Origin: Clostridiales bacterium
GTDB lineage: Bacteria; Bacillota; Clostridia; Oscillospirales; CAG-272
Assembly (NCBI GenBank): GCA_012841635.1
Contig: DUUJ01000101.1
Span: 1-39,232, forward strand
Length of the DNA stretch: 39,232 nucleotides
Direction of reading: 5' to 3'
The notes under the pieces were generated by a model. It saw only the letters and a list, made by a program, of their open reading frames with translations. It searched no databases and had not been told where the DNA came from. Numbering within the stretch: the first letter of the stretch is position 1; each line of letters begins with the position of its first letter. A program made the translations under genes and the position numbers. Of the stretch, positions 8,343 through 16,392 are shown one piece after another.

Positions 8343-10070
8343 TCAGCCGAGACGGCTGACGATGAATTTTTCCATTTCGATGTAATCGCTGATATCGAAA
8401 GACATGATAGCCTGCGGTGACTTTTCGCGTCCGATCTGTTCGATGTCGGTTATCCGCATTACCATTGCCATTGCTTTTTCGGCGTCGGCGGGGTTCTTCT
8501 CTTTCAGCTTTTCAAGCAGCTCGTAGAGAGTGATACCGCGTTTCAGCGCCTTCCAGCGCAGGGTGAGCATCGGGCTGCCGTCATAGGCGGGATAAACGAA
8601 ATGGGTGTCTCCGGTGCGCCAGAATTCATACCGGCAATCGCGGCGGGGTTCATCCGGCCAGATGTTGTAAGCCCAGCGCAACAGGCCGTCGAAACCGCAG
8701 GCAGACGCGAGCACGCCTAAATAATAGCTTTCATGCAGCGGAGATGTTATAAAGGTATTCGGAAAATCGGGACCGCAGCAGATATAATACAGGAACCGCT
8801 TTCCGGGCATCGTCCGCTGATATTTTTTAAGCGCCTTGAATTCGGCTGTCATCGATTGAAGGGAAGGAACAAAGTCGTATACCTCTTTGCCGAACTCGCC
8901 GATAAATTCGCTGTGATTGATCGCGGCTTTGAATTTGAATTCGGGAGCGACCTTCTCTATCCCGGCAAGGATGCTGCGATAAAGGGCAATGTCAGCCGGC
9001 TCGTCCGCCGCGATGCGAACTTTGTCTATCTGCCCGGTCTTTACAAAATAATCCCGCAGAGAAGATATATATATTTCGATATCCGAAGCCTTTTTCAGAT
9101 ACTTGTAACATCCGTCCGCTTCGTCGAAATATCTTATCCTCACCGAGTCCGGATAATCCTCCGCCGGCTTGCCGAATCCGGTGTCCGGGTTGTTCCAGAT
9201 ACCGCAGAGCCCGTAAATGCTGATCTCGCGATCGATATGATATTTTGCGGCGATGTCGATATACCTCTGCATATGGCTGTAGTCGCAGACGAGGGCGCCG
9301 TCTGCCGTCTTTTTAACGGGAATGATCGAGTATTCGAACATATTCGCCTTTGTGTTCCGCGCAAGCCCGCAGCTTTGTCCCGCCCACGGAGTGTCCGACG
9401 CGATTATCGTCACCGCTTTCTGCCCGAGCTCGCCGAGGGATTCGAGATATCTTTCGATAACCGCGAAATGCCTGTCGCTCCAGAGCGGGGCTTCCGCATT
9501 GCGGGCAAGATTCGACGGGTGCTGCCAGAGGTCGAGATGGAATTTATTGTCTTTCGGGTCGTGGAGGATGTAGTCTGCGATTTCGATTTTTCCCTCAAGC
9601 TCGCCTGAAAGCTTCTCGTCGCCGAACATCTCATGAGTATATATTTTTACTTTAAAGTCACGGCAGCCTGCTTTACAGTCTTTCGGCGGGGCAAATTCGA
9701 TATATACCTGTCGGGTCTCTCCCGCCGCGATTTCCAAAGTCGGGCGGGGAAGGAGAGCGTCTGCGCAGCGAAGTCCCTTCTCGGTTAACGCGAAATCGAC
9801 GATATTCAGCGAATGGGGCAGATCGCTGCGCACATCAATCCTTACCTGCGGCTTTTGGTCGAACTGCGCGAAATACGGCTCATCTCCGACATTCAATACG
9901 CAGTCGCGGTCAGCCTGAATAATGAAACCGAAAGCGGCGGTGTCATTTTTGAGCGCGAACAGCCGAAGCGGCTTGCCGGCTCCTTTTACAAACCGCTCAT
10001 CCGGGATGACAGCGGCGCCGGCAATAAGCTTGAAATCGGCATCTGCGTGACAAAATTTAATCTGCATCAT
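8343..10070 (-). CDS. DUF4091 domain-containing (glycoside hydrolase-like) protein
   Basis: C-terminal LRWAYNIWPDEPRRD...GDTHFVYPAYDGSPMLTLRWKALKRGITLYELL matches the DUF4091 pattern; IRYFDEADG, AADEPAD; SD-like aaggaag before ATG. Confidence 0.75.
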   Translation of the reverse strand: MMQIKFCHADADFKLIAGAAVIPDERFVKGAGKPLRLFALKNDTAAFGFIIQADRDCVLNVGDEPYFAQFDQKPQVRIDVRSDLPHSLNIVDFALTEKGLRCADALLPRPTLEIAAGETRQVYIEFAPPKDCKAGCRDFKVKIYTHEMFGDEKLSGELEGKIEIADYILHDPKDNKFHLDLWQHPSNLARNAEAPLWSDRHFAVIERYLESLGELGQKAVTIIASDTPWAGQSCGLARNTKANMFEYSIIPVKKTADGALVCDYSHMQRYIDIAAKYHIDREISIYGLCGIWNNPDTGFGKPAEDYPDSVRIRYFDEADGCYKYLKKASDIEIYISSLRDYFVKTGQIDKVRIAADEPADIALYRSILAGIEKVAPEFKFKAAINHSEFIGEFGKEVYDFVPSLQSMTAEFKALKKYQRTMPGKRFLYYICCGPDFPNTFITSPLHESYYLGVLASACGFDGLLRWAYNIWPDEPRRDCRYEFWRTGDTHFVYPAYDGSPMLTLRWKALKRGITLYELLEKLKEKNPADAEKAMAMVMRITDIEQIGREKSPQAIMSFDISDYIEMEKFIVSRLG

Positions 10071-10106
10071 ATAACTTCCTTTGGCTGTGATTTTATTTGC
10101 AGCTAT

Positions 10107-10135
10107 ATTATATCACTTTTTGCGGAAAATTACAA
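10107..10135 (-). promoter_or_regulatory. SigA-type promoter for DUF4091 gene
   Basis: Minus strand TTGTAA - 17 bp - TATAAT with TGA extended -10. Confidence 0.8.
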
Positions 10136-10174
10136 TAAGCTTATGGTTATATGTGAAAACATCCCTTTATTCGC

Positions 10175-10204
10175 TTGAAATGTTTACAAAAAAAGTGTTA
10201 TAAT
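10175..10204 (+). promoter_or_regulatory. SigA-type promoter for miaA
   Basis: TTGAAA - 18 bp - TATAAT with TGT extended -10. Confidence 0.75.
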
Positions 10205-10238
10205 ACAAAGAGTATGGAAATCTGAAGGAGGTGTGTTT

Positions 10239-11159
10239 ATGAGCGGGATCCCGAAAGCCGCGGCGGTCGTCGGTCCGACGGCGACCGGCAAGTCGGAGCT
10301 TGCCATCGAGCTGGCGCGGCGTTTTGACGGCGAGATCATCTCCTGCGATTCGATGCAGATATACAAAGACATGAATATCGGCACCGCAAAGCTTCCGCCG
10401 AGGTCGAGAAAACGCATAACACACCATATGATAGACATAATCGATCCGGAAGATTCCTTTTCCTGCTCCGATTACGCAGCAATGGCGGCCGCGGCGGCGG
10501 ATTCGGTTATATCGAGGGGCAGGATTCCGATATTCTGCGGGGGGACGGGTCTTTATCTCGATTCTGTGATATCGCCCGACAGATATCCGGAACAGAAGAC
10601 GGATCCTGCGCTGCGGAAGACGCTCGACAGCTTTTCCGATGAAGAGCTGATCTCTCAGCTGCGATATTACGATCCGGTTTCCGCCGAAACCATCGACTTG
10701 AAAAACCGTCGCAGGGTGCTGCGCGCCCTCGAGCTTTATTTTCAGACCGGAATAACCAAAACCGAATGGGACGCCCGATCAAAAAAATTGCCGCCGAAAT
10801 ACAAAGCAGTCAAATTGGGTCTCGATTATCCCGACAGACAGACTCTTTACGACAGGATTGACGCGAGAGTCGACAGGATGTTTGACGAAGGTCTGGCGGA
10901 CGAAGCAAGAATGCTTTATAAACGCGAGCTTTCCGCAACGGCGCGTCAGGCGATCGGCTATAAAGAGCTGTTTTACTGCCTTGAGAACGGAGATTCGCCG
11001 GAAAACGCAAAGGATGCGGTCAAGCAGGCGACGAGACGCTATGCAAAACGGCAGCTCACCTGGTTTCGCCGCGATCCCGACGTTATTTGGCTGGAAGCCG
11101 GCAGCCCGAACCTTGCCGAACAAGCGGCGGAGATTATCGGGTCATTTCTCGCCGAATGA
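10239..11159 (+). CDS. miaA: tRNA dimethylallyltransferase MiaA
   Basis: VVGPTATGKSELAIELA, GEIISCDSMQIYKDMNIGTAK, HHMIDIIDP, GGTGLY, RQAIGYKE; SD gaaggagg before ATG 10239. Confidence 0.96.
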   Translation: MSGIPKAAAVVGPTATGKSELAIELARRFDGEIISCDSMQIYKDMNIGTAKLPPRSRKRITHHMIDIIDPEDSFSCSDYAAMAAAAADSVISRGRIPIFCGGTGLYLDSVISPDRYPEQKTDPALRKTLDSFSDEELISQLRYYDPVSAETIDLKNRRRVLRALELYFQTGITKTEWDARSKKLPPKYKAVKLGLDYPDRQTLYDRIDARVDRMFDEGLADEARMLYKRELSATARQAIGYKELFYCLENGDSPENAKDAVKQATRRYAKRQLTWFRRDPDVIWLEAGSPNLAEQAAEIIGSFLAE

Positions 11160-11253
11160 AACACAGACTCTCAGAAATTGATGTTTCGGCTCCGAATTCC
11201 TTGTTTTTCAGATGATTTAATATTTAAATTTTTTGTTAATGAAGAAGAAAGTG

Positions 11254-11282
11254 CTGACAGAGCGCCATCTTTGTGGTATAAT
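11254..11282 (+). promoter_or_regulatory. SigA-type promoter for the HlyD-like/division cluster
   Basis: CTGACA - 17 bp - TATAAT with TGG extended -10. Confidence 0.75.
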
Positions 11283-11367
11283 ATATTAAATATAGGGTTC
11301 GGAAGGCTGCATGGGTATGACCGGCAAAAAACGTTCCGAAATAACGGCAGAACAAAGCTGAAACCAA

Positions 11368-12753
11368 ATGTCTGCAAAAAAAATAAGATTCGATTCGGCG
11401 TTTCTGCGCAGCGCCGGAATATATGTAACGACAGCGCTTCTCTCGGTCGCGCTTATCATATACATCATCCTTGCCGCCGTCGGCGCTTTCGATGCCGGAA
11501 TAGAAACAATCCCGGCGACGGTGACAACCGAAAACCGGCTGGTCAGCTTCGACGCTTATATCATGCGCACCGAGGAGCCGGTTGCGTCTACCGCCCGCGG
11601 AGGCATAAACTACGCGGTATCCGACGGCGATGTTATTGCGGTCGGTGACAAACTCGCTGATATTTATGTCGGCGGCAGCGAAACGCAGCGGTCAAAAACC
11701 ATCGCTCTCGAAAAGCAGATAAACGTTCTTGAAAGCAGCAACGTAAGCGGCAACCAGCTTATGACGGATACCTCCGCGCTTGATGATTCGATAGACGCGC
11801 TTTACAACGATATTTACGCTCACATCAATTCCGGCGACATTGGCTATGCGGTGCGCCGCCGCAACGACCTTCTCATCAGCCTTAACCGGCGGGAAATCAT
11901 ACTGCGCAAGCGCGGCGATTACAATGCCGAAATAGAAAGCCTCAGGCGGCAGAAGGAGATAATCGCAACACCCGCGATGAAGGCGGGGGAAGAAGGCCTT
12001 TACGCCGGTTCCGCGGGAGCCGATGAAACGGTGCTTTCACCGTATGCGGGATATTTTTATACCGAGCTTGACGGCTACGAGAATATCTTCTCAGCCGACC
12101 GCATTCCTACTCTAACCGTAAGCGAATTCAACGAAATGGTGAAGTCCGAACCGGAGAGCGGCGCATATGCCCGGGAGCAAGGCTGGACGATAGGCAAGAT
12201 AATGACAAAATATGTCTGGTATATCGCCTGCAAAGCCGACAGGGACCTTTTGATGAGCTTCCGCGACGGTTATAAATACACCGTGGTTTTCCCTTATTCC
12301 AACGACACAAGGGTCAAAATGACCCTGTACCGCATCGTTACCGAAACCGACAGCGACGAAGTCGTGCTGGTTTTCCGAGGCGGGGACCTGCCGAAAGATT
12401 TTAACTTCCTCCGCCGTCAGACGGTGGAGATAGTCGAAACCTCGTATACCGGCTATAAAGTTCCGGTTTCGGCGGTAAGAATCGTTAATATTTCTCAAAA
12501 TGAAGACGGCAGCCGCCGCGTGACCCCTTCCGCCTCCGGCGAAACCGAGGGCAGGACGGCTCAGGGCGTTTATATTCTCGACGGAGACAGGGTGCATTTC
12601 AGAGAGATAAAGGCGCTGGCGCAGATCAACGGCTATGTTATCTGTGCCGAACAGAACCCGGCTCAAGACGCCGATTATCGATATAAGCTGGGTCTCTACG
12701 ACCGGGTCATAGTGAAAGGCAAAAATCTCACCGATGGCAAGATTGTCAATTGA
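11368..12753 (+). CDS. HlyD family efflux/periplasmic adaptor-like membrane protein
   Basis: Single N-terminal TM; biotinyl-lipoyl-like region GINYAVSDGDVIAVGDKLADIYVG; coiled region; C-terminal VPVSAVRIV ... GVYILDGDRVHFREI ... LYDRVIVKG. Confidence 0.7.
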   Translation: MSAKKIRFDSAFLRSAGIYVTTALLSVALIIYIILAAVGAFDAGIETIPATVTTENRLVSFDAYIMRTEEPVASTARGGINYAVSDGDVIAVGDKLADIYVGGSETQRSKTIALEKQINVLESSNVSGNQLMTDTSALDDSIDALYNDIYAHINSGDIGYAVRRRNDLLISLNRREIILRKRGDYNAEIESLRRQKEIIATPAMKAGEEGLYAGSAGADETVLSPYAGYFYTELDGYENIFSADRIPTLTVSEFNEMVKSEPESGAYAREQGWTIGKIMTKYVWYIACKADRDLLMSFRDGYKYTVVFPYSNDTRVKMTLYRIVTETDSDEVVLVFRGGDLPKDFNFLRRQTVEIVETSYTGYKVPVSAVRIVNISQNEDGSRRVTPSASGETEGRTAQGVYILDGDRVHFREIKALAQINGYVICAEQNPAQDADYRYKLGLYDRVIVKGKNLTDGKIVN

Positions 12754-13468
12754 AGAAAAATGCGCTCGGGCGTGCAGCGCCCTGGATGCGGTCAGAGCCG
12801 AAACAAAAGTTCTTGCGCCCGGCAGAGATGTGGCTGTCCTTGCGGCGACCAAATCGGTTGATGTCGAAATAATCAACTTCCTCACAGACAACTGCGGACT
12901 TAAGTATATCGGAGAAAACAGAGTCCAGGAACTGCTTTCAAAATACGACCGGCTTCACCGCGAAAAAGTCAAACTTCACTTCATCGGTAATCTTCAGACC
13001 AACAAGGTCAAATATATAATCGACAAAGTGGATATGATAGAATCGGTCTCATCTTTAAGGCTTGCGCGTGAGATCGACCGGCAGGCGGCGAAATATAATA
13101 TTAAAATGCCGGTTCTTGCCGAAATCAATATCGGCTCCGAAGAAAGCAAGCAGGGAATATTGCCCGAGGAATGGGAAGATTTCTGGGATGAGTTCGTTAA
13201 ACTGCCAAACCTTATCCCCAGCGGGGTTATGACGATGGCTCCCCTGCTTTCGCGCCCGGAAGACTATAACGAGTATTTCGAACGAGCCTGTGATATCTTT
13301 AAAGAGACGGTATCAAAAAGGCTTCAAAACATAGATAAGCCGGTGTTAAGCATGGGCATGAGTTCAAGCTACCGGCAGGCGGTGCTTTGCGGCAGCACCG
13401 AAATACGCGTCGGCTCGGCGATTTTCGGCGAGCGTCCGTATGACAGAATTAAAAAAGCCGCTGAATAA
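12734..13468 (+). CDS. YggS family PLP-dependent (PLP homeostasis) protein
   Basis: VLAATKSVDVEII, YIGENRVQELL, HFIGNLQTNKVKYI, VLAEINIGSEESKQGI, GVMTMAP, LSMGMSSSYRQAVLCGSTEIRVGSAIFGERPY. Confidence 0.95.
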   Translation: MARLSIEEKCARACSALDAVRAETKVLAPGRDVAVLAATKSVDVEIINFLTDNCGLKYIGENRVQELLSKYDRLHREKVKLHFIGNLQTNKVKYIIDKVDMIESVSSLRLAREIDRQAAKYNIKMPVLAEINIGSEESKQGILPEEWEDFWDEFVKLPNLIPSGVMTMAPLLSRPEDYNEYFERACDIFKETVSKRLQNIDKPVLSMGMSSSYRQAVLCGSTEIRVGSAIFGERPYDRIKKAAE

Positions 13469-13527
13469 CAATAATGCAGCAGTAAAATTTGCTGATTATA
13501 AATTGGATATAACCGGAGGGAACTAAT

Positions 13528-14058
13528 ATGGCAATCAAAGAAGCATTTTCGAGGCTTTTGAATCCGACAGCCGGCGATGACGACGATTACATCGACGATC
13601 AGCTCGGCGATGAAGGATACGACGACAGTCAGTATGATGACAATCTGAATATGGTCAACAACCAGAACCAGGGACGGGGTCAGCAGCAGATGTATAATCA
13701 GGGATACAACCAGCAGTATAACCAGCAGTATCACGAACCGCATGACAGCAGCGTCACTCTTTCACCGAACACCGAGATAAAAGTGGTTCGTCCCGTGCGT
13801 TACGAAGAAGTTCAGCAGATCGCCGATCATCTTCTTGCAAACCGTACCGTTGTTCTTAACCTCGAAGGAACCAACAAGGAAAACGCCCGCAGAATGATCG
13901 ACTTCCTTTCCGGAATCGCTTATTCTATAGGTGGAAATCTCCGCAAGGTTTCCAACAACACCTTTGTAATAACCCCGAATAACGTCAACGTAACAAACGA
14001 CACTACCGCTGCCCAGCCGCAGGTAAATCCCGATCCTTATAACCAGAGCACCATGTAA
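13528..14058 (+). CDS. sepF: Cell division protein SepF
   Basis: EIKVVRPVRYEEVQQIADHLLANRTVVLNLEGTNKENARRMIDFLSGIAYSIGGNLRKVSNNTFVITPNNVNV; SD ggaggga. Confidence 0.95.
   Translation: MAIKEAFSRLLNPTAGDDDDYIDDQLGDEGYDDSQYDDNLNMVNNQNQGRGQQQMYNQGYNQQYNQQYHEPHDSSVTLSPNTEIKVVRPVRYEEVQQIADHLLANRTVVLNLEGTNKENARRMIDFLSGIAYSIGGNLRKVSNNTFVITPNNVNVTNDTTAAQPQVNPDPYNQSTM
13693..13728 (+). repeat. Three 12-bp (4-aa, YNQG/YNQQ) tandem units in the SepF linker
   Basis: tataatcaggga tacaaccagcag tataaccagcag. Confidence 0.75.
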
Positions 14059-14126
14059 TCTTACCATATGGCGCTCCCCCGGCGCTGTCCGATTATCAGG
14101 CTGTAAAATATCTTAATTTAACTTAG

Positions 14127-14151
14127 CTTCCGGCGGTTAAACCGCCGGAAG
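14127..14151. repeat. Perfect inverted repeat between sepF and yggT
   Basis: cttccggcggt-taa-accgccggaag, 11-bp stem, no T-tract. Confidence 0.9.
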
Positions 14152-14220
14152 TGAACGCCGTTTTGGATACGCCGCGATTTTTCCGATTTAACAACAATAT
14201 TTACCGGAGATAACCTTGAC

Positions 14221-14502
14221 ATGATTGGTGTAATATACATAATCAAAAAAACCGTATATTATCTTATCAGGGTTATCCTTATCATGATGTTTGCCCGGGC
14301 GCTGTCTTCATGGCTTACGACAGACGAGGATTCAAAGCTCAACTCTTTTCTTTACGCAGTCACCGAGCCGTTCGTTATCCCCGTGCGCATGCTGGTGGAC
14401 AAGATCGAAGCGCTCAGGAACCTGCCCATGGACATCTCCTTCATGCTTGCCTTCATGATTCTCGGATTTGTTCAGGTTCTTTTGTCATTTGCCAACGTCT
14501 GA
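14221..14502 (+). CDS. YggT family membrane protein
   Basis: Two-TM ~93 aa protein with VTEPFVIPVRMLVD; in the sepF-ylmH context. Confidence 0.85.
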   Translation: MIGVIYIIKKTVYYLIRVILIMMFARALSSWLTTDEDSKLNSFLYAVTEPFVIPVRMLVDKIEALRNLPMDISFMLAFMILGFVQVLLSFANV

Positions 14503-14508
14503 CGACCG

Positions 14509-15309
14509 ATGGAATTCTTTGAATCGCGTATCGAAGACCTTTTAAATAAATCAGACGGGGGAGAAGCAGCTTCTTCGGATTTTCTGACACCGCAGCAAGG
14601 CGTCATTGCCGCCGGACTTGCCGCAAGAAGCGGGCTTAAGTTCCGTTTGTTCGGCGGTTATGAAACGGCGGAGCGCAGGAAGCTCTTTCTGCTTCCCGAC
14701 TGGACGGAAGGTTTTTCCGACGAAGCAGTCGACGATTTTTTTAAATCGGAATACGAAAAATCAATCATCCCGCTGTTTTTGGAGCGGGACGCATATATCA
14801 CCTCGCATCCCGGAGATATGGGGCGCGAGATAGGTCACCGCGACTATCTCGGCGCGCTTACAGGCGCCGGTATCGACCGCAGCCGGGTGGGTGATATATG
14901 CGTATCAAATGAAGGAGCGGCGGTTTTCCTCTCGCCGGAGATTGCGAATTTTCTCCTTTCACCGGATACCCCGCTGAAAACCGTCGGACGCGAAAAGATT
15001 GATGTAAAACCTTTCGCCGTCCCCGCAGATTTTGACGGCTGGCGGGTTTATCAACCCGTCGAAGGGGTCGGCGCATCTCCCCGGCTTGATTCGGTTCTTT
15101 CGGCGCTGACAAAGCAAAGCCGGGAAAAGATAAAGGCGGCGATTATAAGGGGCGATGCCGAGGTGAACTACATCGCCGCATTGAAACCCGATCTCGAAAT
15201 AAAATCCGGCGACATCATCTCTTTGCGCGGCTGGGGAAAATGCCGCATAAAGAGCTTTACCGACACCAAAAAAGACAGAGCGAGGGTGTCGGCCGACAAA
15301 TATGTTTAA
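14509..15309 (+). CDS. YlmH family RNA-binding protein (S4 domain)
   Basis: FLTPQQGVIAAGLAARSGLKFRLFGGYETAERRKLFLLPDW, HRDYLGALTGAGIDRSRVGDICV, C-terminal S4 RLDSVLSALTKQSREKIKAAIIRGDAEVN. Confidence 0.92.
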   Translation: MEFFESRIEDLLNKSDGGEAASSDFLTPQQGVIAAGLAARSGLKFRLFGGYETAERRKLFLLPDWTEGFSDEAVDDFFKSEYEKSIIPLFLERDAYITSHPGDMGREIGHRDYLGALTGAGIDRSRVGDICVSNEGAAVFLSPEIANFLLSPDTPLKTVGREKIDVKPFAVPADFDGWRVYQPVEGVGASPRLDSVLSALTKQSREKIKAAIIRGDAEVNYIAALKPDLEIKSGDIISLRGWGKCRIKSFTDTKKDRARVSADKYV

Positions 15310-15351
15310 CATTGAAGCAACCATATAAAATTTTAACGGAGGCAAAACACC

Positions 15352-16287
15352 TTGATCGAACCTCATGAACTGAAAAGCAAACAGTTTTCCAAGGTCGTGC
15401 GCGGCTATAGCCAGACCGAGGTCGACGAGCATATAGATTTCGTGATAGCCGAATACACCAAGCTTTACCGCGAGAACGACGAGCTTTCACGCAAGCTTGC
15501 CGAAGCGGAGGCTCAGGTCGAGGCTTATAAAAAGGACGAGGAATCGATACGCTCGGCGCTGATAAACGCTCAGCGCGCATCGAGTAAAATAATAAACGAC
15601 GCAAATGACCGCGCCGACGAGCTTCTCCGCGCCTCAAAGATCGGCTGCGAGAAGATTTTAGCCGAATTCCGCGTGGAAATCGGACTTGAGCGGGAAAAAC
15701 TCACCTCGCTCAAAAAAGTAATATCCGCTTATAAAGCGAGAATTTACCGCGAATACTCCGAACACATAGGTTATCTGGAAAAGATAAGCCCGGATTACGA
15801 TCTGGGCGAGCTTGATCTTTCCGAAGAAGAAGCCGCGGCTGCCGACGAAGGCTATGTCCGCCGAGTGCTTCAGAACGTCAAAGCAGAACTTGCCGCGGCT
15901 GCTGCCGAGAGAGAAGCGGAAAAAGAACGTCTTCTTGACGAAAACCGCGACAGCGGCGAGAGCGCTTCTTTTAAAGCTGCCGAGGAAGTTCGGTATCCCG
16001 ATACCGCGGAAGAACCGGAACCGGTTTATTTCATAGATGAATCGACAGACGACGGATTTTCCGAAGACAAAGCCGATCTGTATTCCGACGCCGTCCCTGA
16101 AGATGAGTTTTCGGACGATGATATTATCGTTCCGGACAGCTTAAAGGAACCCGCAAGCGATGACGACAAAGAAGATGACGCCGGCGGAGTCATCGGAGAG
16201 CTCAACCGCCGTTTCGGCGGAATCTCCCATAAATCCGAAGACGACAGCGACAACGGCGAAGACGGCGGCGATGTTTCGAAAAAATAA
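15352..16287 (+). CDS. divIVA: DivIVA domain-containing protein with long acidic C-terminal tail
   Basis: TTG start with SD cggagg; IEPHELKSKQFSKVVRGYSQTEVDEHIDFVIAEYTKLYRENDEL, coiled coil. Confidence 0.9.
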   Translation: MIEPHELKSKQFSKVVRGYSQTEVDEHIDFVIAEYTKLYRENDELSRKLAEAEAQVEAYKKDEESIRSALINAQRASSKIINDANDRADELLRASKIGCEKILAEFRVEIGLEREKLTSLKKVISAYKARIYREYSEHIGYLEKISPDYDLGELDLSEEEAAAADEGYVRRVLQNVKAELAAAAAEREAEKERLLDENRDSGESASFKAAEEVRYPDTAEEPEPVYFIDESTDDGFSEDKADLYSDAVPEDEFSDDDIIVPDSLKEPASDDDKEDDAGGVIGELNRRFGGISHKSEDDSDNGEDGGDVSKK

Positions 16288-16332
16288 TCCCGGCTTCGGC
16301 CGCTTAAGCCCGGATTTTAAAAGTTAAATATG

Positions 16333-16375
16333 CGTCTGCCCGGAACGTGACATTGAGCCGGGCAAAACGTTTTTG
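16333..16375 (+). terminator. Possible terminator/attenuator hairpin just upstream of ileS
   Basis: tgcccgg ... ccgggca stem followed by aaacgttttt; flanking pairs imperfect. Confidence 0.4.
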
Positions 16376-16392
16376 AGAGGAAGATATTTTCT

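Noticed and set aside
8733-9608. 291-aa + strand ORF opposite the DUF4091 gene
   Set aside because: In complementary phase with the real gene; no SD or recognisable motifs.
16288-16392. T-box riboswitch before ileS
   Set aside because: No T-box GGTGGNACCGCG-type sequence and the leader is too short; only a modest hairpin is present.
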